The notes beneath the pieces were generated by a model. The model had not been told where the DNA came from. It saw only the letters and a list, made by a program, of their open reading frames with translations, and searched no databases. Position numbers and translations under genes: made by a program. A DNA stretch of 64,000 bases from Henningerozyma blattae CBS 6284 (lineage: Eukaryota; Ascomycota; Saccharomycetes; Saccharomycetales; Saccharomycetaceae), in the NCBI RefSeq assembly GCF_000315915.1, contig NC_020188.1, positions 947,501 to 1,011,500 on the forward strand, in the 5' to 3' direction. Every line of letters starts with the position of its first letter. Within the stretch, counting starts at the first letter, position 1. Of this stretch, positions 46,930-62,470 are shown one piece after another.

Positions 46930-48000
46930 TTATATGGGCTTTCTAGTATTTACAATTTGATCTTTTAACTTTTGGTCCCATTCGTTCACTAATTCTTGAA
47001 AGTATTTAGCGACGTCTGTAGCACCAGTTGAATCTATTTCCTCGGTTATTACATGCTCATAGCCATCTCTGTATGTAGCAGAACCAAATTTTAGTCTTTG
47101 ATCTTGTTCATATTCAGTAGACATCATTGCCGCATGTAATGGTGCAATAGCAGCTTTATATCCATTTATCGTATGCCAAACGGAGCCTAAATAACGGGCT
47201 AAATAAAATAGTAAAATCATACCATAAAATGATACTACATTTAAGAATTTTGTCATAGATTTACTGGTAAAAATACCTGGGTGTACTACATATTGATAGA
47301 CGCCTTTCTCTCTCAATTGCTTGTATGTACCTAAATGTATCAGATCAATCAATCTCTTAGAGCCTTCATATGATATATCAGATTTAATCAGTTGTAAATC
47401 ATTCATTGATAAATATTCAGGATTGGACATTAAACTGGAAATCCAAATAATCCTTGCATTCCCTGCTGCTAACAAGGGCATTAATTTTTGAATAAAATAA
47501 TAAGGACCAAATACATTAGTTTGAAATACAAGGCCCATATCATCTTTAGATTTGACACCCACATATTGCATTCGATAGTTAGGAGTGGTAACAGATTCTA
47601 ATGGTTCCTGACAAACTTGTTTAATTGCTTTAAACCAATGAATTCCTTTATAAGTGCCTTGTGCAGCATTAGCAAAAAAATAATTAATAGCCTTATATTT
47701 CTTCACAACATCATAAAAGCCATTTAATATACTAATCATATCTGCAAAATCAATTAATAGGTAGTCGTAATTAACTAAAACGTCATCACGTTCTAGGTTT
47801 GTTTCGACAAAATGCTTTATTTGGTCTATTACTTCCTGAGCTCTTGGTAAAGTACGTGAAGTAACAATAAGAGTTAAATTGATATTAGGTTCAACTTGCT
47901 CGATTAATCTAAACGCAATATTGAGACCTAAGTTGCTGTTTGTCCCTGTGATGATGGCAACCTTTCTTTTGCTGACTCTCTCGGGTGTAGAAGTTGTCAT
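46930..48000 (-). CDS. ERG27: 3-keto-sterol reductase Erg27
   Basis: Short-chain dehydrogenase that reduces the 3-keto group after C4 demethylation in ergosterol synthesis, working at ER and lipid droplets with Erg25, Erg26 and Erg28. The 356-aa protein (S. cerevisiae 347) has the NADPH-binding TGTNSNLG at residues 18-25, an NNAG-equivalent FFANAAQG, the catalytic Tyr-X3-Lys as Y211-EGS-K215, and YVVHPGIFTS after it. A hydrophobic stretch FYGMILLFYLARYLG follows. It is convergent with APC9. A palindromic TCGTTTAG site lies about 235 bp upstream. Confidence 0.96.
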   Translation of the reverse strand: MTTSTPERVSKRKVAIITGTNSNLGLNIAFRLIEQVEPNINLTLIVTSRTLPRAQEVIDQIKHFVETNLERDDVLVNYDYLLIDFADMISILNGFYDVVKKYKAINYFFANAAQGTYKGIHWFKAIKQVCQEPLESVTTPNYRMQYVGVKSKDDMGLVFQTNVFGPYYFIQKLMPLLAAGNARIIWISSLMSNPEYLSMNDLQLIKSDISYEGSKRLIDLIHLGTYKQLREKGVYQYVVHPGIFTSKSMTKFLNVVSFYGMILLFYLARYLGSVWHTINGYKAAIAPLHAAMMSTEYEQDQRLKFGSATYRDGYEHVITEEIDSTGATDVAKYFQELVNEWDQKLKDQIVNTRKPI

Positions 48001-48394
48001 AATGATGTGGGATCAAAAATTACTGGTGTGAATGAATACAAGAAAATAGAATTATTAAACTTATTCCTCGAGAACTAACTACTCATAATGTAGTATTTTT
48101 TTTCAAATTAGTGTTCTCTTTTTATATTACGTATAGGAGTTTATTTTTGCATTTTTCTGATCTCTTGAGTCCGTGGAACAAGCGGAGTATTTTATGAAAA
48201 ATACGGTGAGGCATTTGGCATGAAGTCAGCTATCGTTTAGTAAACGACTAAATCTATCTAACCTCTTCAAATACTTTTCAGTCTATAACTTTCAGTATTA
48301 CTCATATTTATAGCCATACGTCAAAGCAAAAAGAACCTCATATGCAAAAAACAACAATATAATGAAACCTTTGAAATCAATAGTTCAGCAATCT
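48001..48394. promoter_or_regulatory. ERG27 promoter with palindromic Upc2/AR1-type site
   Basis: TCGTTTA at 48233-48239, then G, then TAAACGA at 48241-48247: a perfect 7-bp dyad containing TCGTTTAG, which matches the AR1 consensus TCGTTYAG bound by the sterol regulator Upc2 in S. cerevisiae. It lies 233-247 bp upstream of the ERG27 start. Confidence 0.6.
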
Positions 48395-49049
48395 TTACTT
48401 GGGAGGTATCTTCTTAAAATAATTAAATAATATATACGAGCTGAAAATCCACATTAATGCGAAAAATGGAATATTTTCTTGATCAATCTTTGAAATCATG
48501 TATTGCATGAATTGAGTTATTTCCTCAGAAACATATTTACAATTATAAATGGAATTATAAATATTATTGAAATCAATGGACCAGCCCTTGCCCAGCTTCT
48601 GAATTATCGTAAGCCATCTTACTTTAACTAATGTTACAATCTTGTTAATCAAAGCAGTATAATCAAATAAAGTTGAAAAACTGCTTGAGGTTGGATAGTT
48701 TTCCTTTAAACACAACCTGTAAAACTAGCTTGTTAAAATCTTCCCAAATAAAATTGTTCCAATCAAAGTTATTTAAGAACTCAGCAGCGTATTGGTACCA
48801 TCTTATTTCATCTTTTAAATCACAAATAGAATAAAGTAATCCGATGAGTACCGGTATGAGAGTTTTCATATAGTTAATTACCATATTAAACATGGGCATT
48901 ATGCTTGTATGTAACCATATATAACCTTTTGAAACTAGAGAATTACTTCCCGTAATTAAATTTAATATGGCATATATTAGCAACTATAGCTGAGCTTTGC
49001 ACATCATAAATTTTCTTCGCAGCTTGTAACATCGGCTACTTGTTTTCAT
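48395..49049 (-). pseudogene. Broken gene for a small membrane protein, unidentified
   Basis: Read on the minus strand, an ATG at 49049 is followed by 21 codons, an in-frame TAG (48984-48986), then 106 open codons ending in TGA (48663-48665). From 48715 the neighbouring frame is open for another 106 codons to 48395. Together they look like one roughly 230-residue reading frame with one nonsense and one frameshift change. The first half has hydrophobic segments (TSIMPMFNMVINYM, LIPVLIGLLYSI). The end is a tail-anchor-like ENIPFFALMWIFSSYILFNYF followed by KKIPPK. I do not recognise the family. No yeast 5' splice site or TACTAAC box was found to explain the breaks. Sequencing error in a real gene is the main alternative. 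Confidence 0.45.
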
Positions 49050-49580
49050 TCTTCCTTATGAAGACATTTCTTAAAGTGAAAGTAGAAACGATATTATCTA
49101 TAATATAGAAACACTAAAAATTCATTAATTAATATCCTATAAATATGTGTCAATGCTTACTCCAATCTAAAGTATAAAAGATGATACTTCATATTGAATA
49201 CCTCATAAAAAACTAAACGAAACGTCTATATATGTATGATGCAGATGTGAACATTCCTTTAATATATTCGTTCTTGCGGGTAATTAATTTACAATTAAAT
49301 TTTGCTATATTCTTGATGTATCACATTGGTGCACAGTATGAAGTACCCCTAATATAAACTTCATACTACCTTATTTCTAAAGAAATGAATCTTCTATAAC
49401 ATTAGCCCATTCATTGATGAATGAATTTCATAAATATTTGAAAATACTTCATTTATGGTTTGCGAACAACAAAAGCATAACAGAATAATAGGAGCAAGAA
49501 AGAGAGAATATTATTATATATGGTCTATAAAATCGGATATGCATACTAACTAAATATCTGTAACATGATTAATGGATATC
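49050..49580. other. Intergenic region downstream of MTC5
   Basis: 531 bp of AT-rich DNA. A Reb1-like CGGGTAAT occurs near 49276. Nothing else was recognised. Confidence 0.4.
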
Positions 49581-52500
49581 TTATTCAAGATCAAAAACGT
49601 CGGGACAGTGACAACCACAGCCAGAAGGGCACTCTGAGTCTACCTTCCACCACACTTGGGCACACTTTGGATGCATAATATGTTGGCAATTACCACAAAT
49701 GAACACACTACGATCAGCTGGGTGATTACAATAAACACAATTTTTAAAAGTTAAATCGTTATCTACATTTTCTCGCCAATTAATACCAATAGTACCAATG
49801 TTGTCAGTATGCAGAAATTGATTATCTACATAGAATTCGCCCTTTGAGTTTAGGTAGCTATTTTGTCTCGTGTTGTTCTTGTCCTTGATTCCTACTGAAT
49901 TGATATCTAATTTTAATAGTTTGGCACGCTCAATTGGTAATCCCCAGCGGAATAATAATTTAGAATATTGATATTGGTACCATTGAAGTTTGGATATATC
50001 TTCAATGGCGAAAAATGTGTGAATCGGGTTTTCGATTGCGTCAATTACCTCATCATCAATTAATTCAAAATGTATGTTTGCTATCGGTAATATTTGCTTG
50101 CCTTGGAAAGCTGCATTTAGTTGTAAATTTGTATTTGTCCGTTGTGATCTAAAACTACCTCTATGATTCATCTCATATGTGCTTGGATGGTTAGAATGAG
50201 ATGCCCTGAAATTAAAATAATCATCAGACTGGATCGATGTGTTGTCAGGGGATGTTGTAAACAAAGATCTTCTCTGCGTTTCAGAGAAACTCGATGTTTT
50301 TCTATGATGACCAACAGAGTGAAGTGATTGGCTATCGAATCTAGAATCATTATTCTCGAAATGGCTAAATGTTACAACACTTTCAACCCTTTTCATTGTT
50401 TCAATATATTCATTATCATTTTCTATTAAATCATTAGAACCAATATCTTTATTGAAGTTTGCTAAAACACAGGCCAACATTGCTAACATCTGTAAATTAT
50501 TTTGAGATTCAAAATATATTATTGCTTGATTAATAAACCAACGAATGCCCATAGGATGATTGTCCCATATTAACGTATAAGGATTTACATCTTCTTGCTC
50601 CATAAGTAAATCAGAAAGTGCTTGCCAGCAGTGACTTATTTCGTCATAACCGTAACTGTTACTAACGGAAGCGTTGATTCTTGCCAATTCTTCCGGATGT
50701 GCATCAATAAATTGGTATTCTAAGGCAAGCTCTCTCTTATCAGGTATTAAATATGAAAAGTCTTTTTGAATTACACAATTTTTAGTTTTTCTCAAGGATT
50801 CAAGGCCTTTCATAGACCCAGATTGTAATGATGTTAATACCTGAGGCAAAAATTCGTTCATCGTCGAAAATTTAGTTTTAAAATTTAAGTCGTTTTTTAA
50901 TATATCACCCCAATCATCAGAAAATTCATCAGAGCTTTCTTCATTAGAGTCATCATTATCACTAGAATAAGTAAAATTATTTGAAGAAAGGTTATTGGAT
51001 GACGCTGCAATTATATCTACGTACCGTTTAGGTCTTATATTTTTTGACTGTTCATTATTGCTATTGGCTTGATTAGGACCTTTATCTTCCATAATAGACT
51101 TTAATTCACTTCTTTTTAAATTATTATTTTTTAAGTTCATTTTAACTCGTAATTTCAAGAAATTATTTTGAGCTTTATTACTCGATGAATTATTTGTAAA
51201 AAAACAGAATAATTGCCCAGTTGGAGACCATACCGCTCCACATTCATTTGGAACGGGGGTACTATCAAATTGAAGATCCCTTCCAGCCATGTTATTCGTG
51301 AGTGGATTGCTCTGTTGTTTTGCAAGATCCACTTTAAATGATTCATCTTCTGAATCTGATGATAAATCAGATAAGTTTTTAGATAGAATATCAGAGCTAG
51401 ATAAGGAGGAAAAATCCTCAAAATATAGTTTATCTGCCAGATCGAAACTGGAAAAATCATCCTTACCATCTGCTAAATTATTAAGATCAACTTCTTCTCC
51501 TAGTATAAATTTAATGCAAGGCTCTAAACAATATAAGTTAAGTTCGGAGTATTTTTTTGATATATCTTTCAAGGAAGAGATAATCTTTGACCTTTGATTT
51601 TGTGATAGGTTACTATTTTCTTCAATGTGGAATATGGGTATACGACCTTTACTGGGATATTTATTTGGGATTTGAACTTCAATTCTTAAAAATATTGATT
51701 CACCTGGAGTAATCTCTGACCATGGCCCGTTTAAAGTAATAATCAATTCACCTGTCGATACAGAAATTTTCTCAAAAACAATTTTTGGGAATTTGTGCCC
51801 AATCGCACTGACTTCTTCACCAAGATTCTGATATTTGTTTGTCTTAAATAAATCTTCTGAAGAATTAGAATGGTTCATACGAACACCAGACAACCAAGTA
51901 ATATGGTTCAAATCATTATTATTTCTTGTTCCAGAGGTCGTTACAAATATTTCTTTTCGGGCTTTATAGCTATCTTTGGGCATAATATGAGAACTTTCTG
52001 GCTCTCTATTATATGAAGAATATTCGTAATTTGGAAATTTTTCTTGCAGTCTCTTCCCACGTTCAAAATCCATATTCTCATATATATCATCAGTAAGTGG
52101 CCATAACCTAAGATCACAATCTTTCGACCAAGTGATTAATTGAAATTCTCTATCATCAATATCGGTATTGTATGAATGTCTTGATCTCCAAATAAAATCT
52201 GTCACAAAATTTGTATGACCTTTGAAAACATAAACAGGTTGTAAATTACTTTCTACAGAATCTTCTTCTTCAAAATCTTTTGGACTTAAGTTTTGCATAA
52301 AAACAGAATTACCACCGCCTACGGTAGGCATAACCAAAAAACCTTCTCCAAATGGACTATAACGTCCCCTCCATACGGGAAAGTTAGTCCGAATTGTTTT
52401 CATTGGTCTTGTACTAGATTTTGAATAATCCCAAAATTTAACAGTTCCGTCATTTGAAGACGTCATAATTTCTGTTCCACGATGCTTATTAAAATCAATA

Positions 52501-53117
52501 TTATTTACACTCCCTGAATGATCAGATAATTTGTACAAAGGAGTAGAACCCATTCTTAAATCCCAAATACATACATCATTACCTTGAGCAGAAGCTAATA
52601 TATTCGATTGCTTGTAATTCCATTGTACTTGACTAGCACCAGAATGCCAATCTGTAGTCGTGTAGAATGGTCTATTAGGACTTCTCATATCCCATGCATG
52701 AATGTATGTGTCAATTGAACATGTTGCTAGTAAATCAGGGTGATCAAAATTAAAGGTTATGTCTGTGACAGCTCTGGAATGCCCATGAAGAACATATTCC
52801 ACCGCATTGACTGAAGATCTAGCTAAATTCCAAATAATTGCCTTTTGGTTAGAGGTCGAAACAACCCAATACGGCTTAGCCGGGTGTGGACACCATTGAA
52901 CATCCGCTACTTGCCATGGAGTCTTGTCATAAACCCACCTCGGTGGTGAGAAGGGATCATCAAGGTTAATAACATATAGTCCTTGTCTACTAGCTAGGAC
53001 CACATCTCTTCCTGATGGATTTATAGATACCGCATTAAATCCCCCATCAACTCTCAAAGACAGTGATTTTCCAAAAGTTGGAGATTGATATGGATCACCA
53101 CCAACATAACCAGGCAT
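49581..53117 (-). CDS. MTC5: SEA complex subunit Sea3/Mtc5 (WDR59 homologue)
   Basis: Subunit of the vacuolar-membrane SEA complex, which regulates TORC1 in response to amino acids. The 1178-aa protein has an N-terminal WD40 propeller (about residues 20-345), with repeats such as HGHSRAVTDITFNFDHPDLL, LSDHSGSVNNIDFNKHRG and FKGHTNFVTDFIWRS. A RWD-type region follows (about 430-540: ITPGESIFLRIEVQIPNKYP), then a long linker with acidic Ser patches. It ends in a RING-like zinc finger, CVYCNHPADRSVFICGNCQH then HPKCAQVWW and CPSGCGCHC. Length and order match S. cerevisiae Mtc5 (1148). It is in tandem with ARO1, as in the YDR127-YDR128 pair. Confidence 0.96.
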   Translation of the reverse strand: MPGYVGGDPYQSPTFGKSLSLRVDGGFNAVSINPSGRDVVLASRQGLYVINLDDPFSPPRWVYDKTPWQVADVQWCPHPAKPYWVVSTSNQKAIIWNLARSSVNAVEYVLHGHSRAVTDITFNFDHPDLLATCSIDTYIHAWDMRSPNRPFYTTTDWHSGASQVQWNYKQSNILASAQGNDVCIWDLRMGSTPLYKLSDHSGSVNNIDFNKHRGTEIMTSSNDGTVKFWDYSKSSTRPMKTIRTNFPVWRGRYSPFGEGFLVMPTVGGGNSVFMQNLSPKDFEEEDSVESNLQPVYVFKGHTNFVTDFIWRSRHSYNTDIDDREFQLITWSKDCDLRLWPLTDDIYENMDFERGKRLQEKFPNYEYSSYNREPESSHIMPKDSYKARKEIFVTTSGTRNNNDLNHITWLSGVRMNHSNSSEDLFKTNKYQNLGEEVSAIGHKFPKIVFEKISVSTGELIITLNGPWSEITPGESIFLRIEVQIPNKYPSKGRIPIFHIEENSNLSQNQRSKIISSLKDISKKYSELNLYCLEPCIKFILGEEVDLNNLADGKDDFSSFDLADKLYFEDFSSLSSSDILSKNLSDLSSDSEDESFKVDLAKQQSNPLTNNMAGRDLQFDSTPVPNECGAVWSPTGQLFCFFTNNSSSNKAQNNFLKLRVKMNLKNNNLKRSELKSIMEDKGPNQANSNNEQSKNIRPKRYVDIIAASSNNLSSNNFTYSSDNDDSNEESSDEFSDDWGDILKNDLNFKTKFSTMNEFLPQVLTSLQSGSMKGLESLRKTKNCVIQKDFSYLIPDKRELALEYQFIDAHPEELARINASVSNSYGYDEISHCWQALSDLLMEQEDVNPYTLIWDNHPMGIRWFINQAIIYFESQNNLQMLAMLACVLANFNKDIGSNDLIENDNEYIETMKRVESVVTFSHFENNDSRFDSQSLHSVGHHRKTSSFSETQRRSLFTTSPDNTSIQSDDYFNFRASHSNHPSTYEMNHRGSFRSQRTNTNLQLNAAFQGKQILPIANIHFELIDDEVIDAIENPIHTFFAIEDISKLQWYQYQYSKLLFRWGLPIERAKLLKLDINSVGIKDKNNTRQNSYLNSKGEFYVDNQFLHTDNIGTIGINWRENVDNDLTFKNCVYCNHPADRSVFICGNCQHIMHPKCAQVWWKVDSECPSGCGCHCPDVFDLE

Positions 53118-53383
53118 TATAACGACCTTTGCTTTGAGTTATGAAGTATTGTAGGCTTAATACCTGCTTAATGTGTTGAAGTAGTAGCTTCCGTCTTTTT
53201 TTTCTAGCGCTTTATTTTCCCTCTGCAACCAAATTCGGTGATTAATTACAGAATGACGCTAATTAAATAAAGGTTAAACAATAATAACTACCGAAATTAG
53301 GGTGTACAATACCCTCCAAAATTTAATTACTTAGTTATAAGAAAATAAATAAAACATTATAGGAGTATATATGAAGAACTATC

Positions 53384-58678
<5,295 letters not shown>

Positions 58679-59668
58679 TTACTCACAAAAGTCTTTGAAG
58701 TTCTTCCACAAAGAGCCCTTGTCGTATATATTTGGGATATCTTCGACATTATCTATGACTTTGTATTCGGTTAATTGATATTTCTTATGGTCGTAGGCGT
58801 TAGTACTATAAAATTCGGTTTCTCCTTGATCATTCACAAAGGAAATGTACCAATTATTATCTGAGGATTTTACTAATTTCTTATCTTCCATCAGACATTG
58901 AATAGTGTACCACTTATCTTTTTCATTTGTAGTCATACCATCCTTAACGATCAACAATTGCATATAGCTAAAAGTACCGCATATAAATAGAAAGCAGCCA
59001 CAGAGAATATCTAAAGTCATGACATCTCTTGGTACGTTTTCACCAGCCCTTCTGAAATTGAGCGTAATCTCAAGTAATCTCATTGATGCGTAACTCATGA
59101 ATAATGTATTATCAAATAGAAATAGATAAAAATACAAGAAATTTCCTCTGCCGATACAGTTGTTTACCCATACACAATGGTGGTCATTTACTAGTATACA
59201 TTGATCGCAGACAGCACAATGCTTTGATCTGGCTGGCTTTTCAACTTTGCATGTCTTGCACTCGGTATCTGGAAAATATAAAATTCTATCATATGCGTAT
59301 TTTTTAATAGAATCGTTTGAATACATTAATGCAGTGTCAGGATTGATTAGCATCGTTATGATACCAAAGAACGGTGTTGAAATGATTGATATTGGTATGA
59401 AAAAGAATCTTTCAAAGTATGTTAGTTTATCATGAATTAGCGGTTCTACCTTTGCATAGAAATTGATCACCAAATAAATGAAAAGAGTAATATAGAAAAT
59501 TGGAACGATATGGAATTTCCATCTGTATTTTTTATTGTCTTGAACTACTGGCTCATACGCATATTTGTAATAAATTGATATGAATGGCGTATTTTTAAAA
59601 AATGGTGATATAAATAGTATAAGTATTTGTAAAATAACCAACACTACAAGAAATGTACCAAACCCCAT
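58679..59668 (-). CDS. SWF1: DHHC palmitoyltransferase Swf1
   Basis: ER membrane S-acyltransferase that palmitoylates SNAREs such as Tlg1 next to their transmembrane segment. The 329-aa protein has four hydrophobic segments and the Cys-rich core CKTCKVEKPARSKHCAVCDQC followed by the DHHC motif at about 161-164 (NDHHCVWVNNCIG). The family-typical C-terminal FYSTNAYDHKKYQLTEY and IPNIYDKGSLWKNF are present. The start at 59668 (MGFGTFLVVLVILQ) places a hydrophobic segment first, as in S. cerevisiae Swf1; codons before it open only from TTG. It is the tandem neighbour of ARO1 (YDR126W-YDR127W order). Confidence 0.96.
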   Translation of the reverse strand: MGFGTFLVVLVILQILILFISPFFKNTPFISIYYKYAYEPVVQDNKKYRWKFHIVPIFYITLFIYLVINFYAKVEPLIHDKLTYFERFFFIPISIISTPFFGIITMLINPDTALMYSNDSIKKYAYDRILYFPDTECKTCKVEKPARSKHCAVCDQCILVNDHHCVWVNNCIGRGNFLYFYLFLFDNTLFMSYASMRLLEITLNFRRAGENVPRDVMTLDILCGCFLFICGTFSYMQLLIVKDGMTTNEKDKWYTIQCLMEDKKLVKSSDNNWYISFVNDQGETEFYSTNAYDHKKYQLTEYKVIDNVEDIPNIYDKGSLWKNFKDFCE

Positions 59669-60387
59669 AACTACTTGCGAGCTGTCAGAATAGTATCGGT
59701 TAGTAAATGACAAATATGCCAAAGGTGAGCAAAGTAATGTATCTTTATTTGTACTTTTTTACCATTATAAAGTGTGTCAGTTTCTAAAGTTATGAATATT
59801 TTTTTTGATGAGCTAGGCTTTATCCGCGTTTTATCTTCACCAAGACAAAACTGGAAAAGTATTCATTTTTTGACGATAAAAACAAAGAAAAGCAATAAAT
59901 TATATATCATTGATTCCCAGTGTTATTTAAATATTGACTAACATCTAATAATAGATATATATATATATATATATAACACTTATTCCCATTTAGATGTTGA
60001 ATCCTTAGATAAATCGATAATGATGTTTCTATTAAACTAGTTGAGAAACACTGTCAAATATCCGAAATCAATCATTTATATTATTATTATTACTACCAAG
60101 CTCAATTGAATCAGTTTAATTTTCTACTAATCAAATATCTAAAGCCTTTATTAGTATTTAAATGAGGAAATGACATTTTTTTAGTTTCAATGCTTAGTTC
60201 TCCGGGCTTATAACTCCGGAAAATGTCACGAAGAAAATTCGTTGCAAGATGACCTGTTTACAATGAACTGTAAAGCGATTCCAATGCTATTGCCCCAATT
60301 TGAAGACTTATAATTTTGTCTCAACAAATAGTAATAATTAAACTTTAAGGAGTGTCTATCCTCTAATGGACTAAAAGCTCTGCTTCT
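59669..60387. promoter_or_regulatory. Divergent SWF1-CHA4 spacer
   Basis: 719 bp with a (TA)n run at 59955-59975 and two CTCCGG words 14 bp apart (60200-60205, 60214-60219), possible half-sites for a zinc-cluster regulator. In S. cerevisiae ICT1 or ECM18 lies between these loci; no trace of either was seen. Confidence 0.45.
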
Positions 60388-62309
60388 ATGATGGATCAAG
60401 GCCTACCAAGCAATCATGTTGAAAAAAAAAATCTTTGAGAAGTTTGGCTTGTCAAGGCTGTAGGAAAAAAAGGCGTAAATGTGATATGAAGAATCCATGC
60501 TCTTCTTGTGAGAAGCTTGGTATTAAGTGCGAAGTTGTGCAAAAAGACTTAAGGAGAAATAGACATACTGTGGCTTACGTGTCTGCTCTGGAAACCCATA
60601 TAGGAAGGTTAGAAAGTGCATTAAAGCTAATCAAGGATACAAAGGACTTAGATGCCAGGGAAAAAATATTAAACTCTTTAGAAATTGAAGATGTAGCAGG
60701 CTCATACTTGGAAAGCCCTATGTTGGGTAGTAGCATACCAACCCAGAAGGAAGATGACTCTAGATCTTTGCCGTTACCGCGAATTCCTCTTTCTTCTATG
60801 CCATTATTAAATGATAAACCAACTAGACCATCAGAAAGTTCCCCTGAAACGATTGTGCGCATTGAGACACCTAATGTAAAAATAAAATCATCAGTAGGGT
60901 CAAGTAGTATTTATCCTTCTAATTCCTTATCTATTAGTAAGAATGTTAAGAGCACAACTGAAGAATCTTATTTTCAAGTAAAATTGAAAAATTTAGCTAG
61001 AAGTCCATTAATTCTACGCTCTCTTTCATTATTTTTTAAATGGCTATATCCTAGTCATTTTATGTTTATACACAGAGAAACATTTTTAAGTGCCTTCTTT
61101 GGTGATACTTCAACAAAATCGTATTATTGTTCAGAAGAACTAGTATTTGCTATTGCAGCTTTGGGTGCAGTACTTAGTGATAAATCAAGCGATTTATACG
61201 AATCAGCAGATTCTTATTATGAAAGATCAAAAACAATTGTTTTGAAGAAATTATTTCAACTTGGTGATAATTCTTTACCAGAGTCGACTTCCTCATCAAA
61301 ATTAGCTATCATTCAAACTTTGCTTTGTTTGGCATTTTATGATATAGGCAACGGTGATAATCCAACCGCATGGTATTTATCAGGTTTAGCATTTAGAATG
61401 GTATATGAAATTGGCTTACATTTAGATCCAAAAGCATGGAGTAATGTCTATGAAGACGAATTATCTAAGATTGATTTTGAAGTAAGAAGCAGGATTTATT
61501 GGGGATGCTATATAGCAGATCATTTGATTGCAATTCTATTTGGTAGATCAACTTCACTACGTTTATCGAATTCTACAGTACCAGAGACTGATGAACTTCC
61601 AGAGATTGAGTCGGGCATTGAAGATTATGTCTTTAATCCCAAGGTTATTCTGTCACCTGCAAATCCTTTAAAAAAATTGATTGTTTTATCAAGATTAACT
61701 GAAGTTTTTGCTAGGAAAATCTTCACTCAAACAGATGAAATGGTGGATAGACAAGAATATCTATCAAGGTTTAACTCAGAAGCTACAAATTGGAGAAAAG
61801 ATGTCCCAAAAGAGTTCCGTTGGTCAAAATATACATTAATTAACATGAAAGAATTCAATCCAACTACTGCATATGTCTGGTATCATTTTTACATCATCTT
61901 GATATCATATAATAAACCATTTTTAGAAGAAACTAAAGAAAGTAGACATCTAATTGAGGAATATATTGAAGAATTGTATCTATTATTAAGATTATGGGAG
62001 AAAAACTATCATACATTTGAAAGATGTAATTTATATATGGTTTATTCAACAATTTTATCCATTCAATGTATGAAAACGGAGTTCATAAAAAAAGATTATA
62101 TGTCATATTTTCTACAATTTCTGGAAAGCTCTACACTTCATTATGATTTAGGCAAGAAATTTGTTGATAATGAGAAGACCACCGAAACTGCAGATTTATT
62201 TGGTACATTATCACATGGTAATGATTTTGCACTAGAATATAATTTTGATTTTACATTATTAAATGAAATTGATAATTTAATTGGAGGTAATGACAATCTC
62301 TTACATTAG
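60388..62309 (+). CDS. CHA4: Zinc-cluster activator Cha4, with apparent one-base frame break in an A10 run
   Basis: Transcription factor that switches on CHA1 for serine and threonine use. A C6 zinc cluster at nt 60450-60530 has spacing C-X2-C-X6-C-X5-C-X2-C-X6-C (CQGCRKKRRKCDMKNPCSSC). A long fungal regulatory domain follows, with SPLILRSLSLFFKWLYP, FIHRETFLSAFFGDT and RSRIYWGCYIADHLIAILFG, nearly as in S. cerevisiae Cha4. The conserved frame has a TGA at 60420-60422 and no ATG before the zinc cluster. The ATG pair at 60388 and 60391 is in another frame and reaches the conserved frame only if the A10 run (60422-60431) gains one base, giving 640 aa against 648 in S. cerevisiae. Assembly error, slippage or start-site loss are the options. 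Confidence 0.9.
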
Positions 62310-62470
62310 AAAAGCATATTTTTTAAGTTATATTATTATAAGTTTCAAAAGAATATTTAAATATCCACATACCTACAAATCTGTATAAGAAATTAAATAT
62401 TTTATGCGATTAAAATTGTCCAATTTGAATAAATAAAGTTATTAATTTACAATCTGCTTTCACAAAAGAT

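Noticed and set aside
48960..49050. Intron that would remove the in-frame TAG of the broken gene
   Set aside because: No GTATGT-type 5' site or TACTAAC branch point was found on the minus strand in the interval.
61055..61070. Replication origin consensus match (TTTTATGTTTA)
   Set aside because: It lies inside the CHA4 coding region; such 11-bp words are expected by chance in AT-rich DNA.
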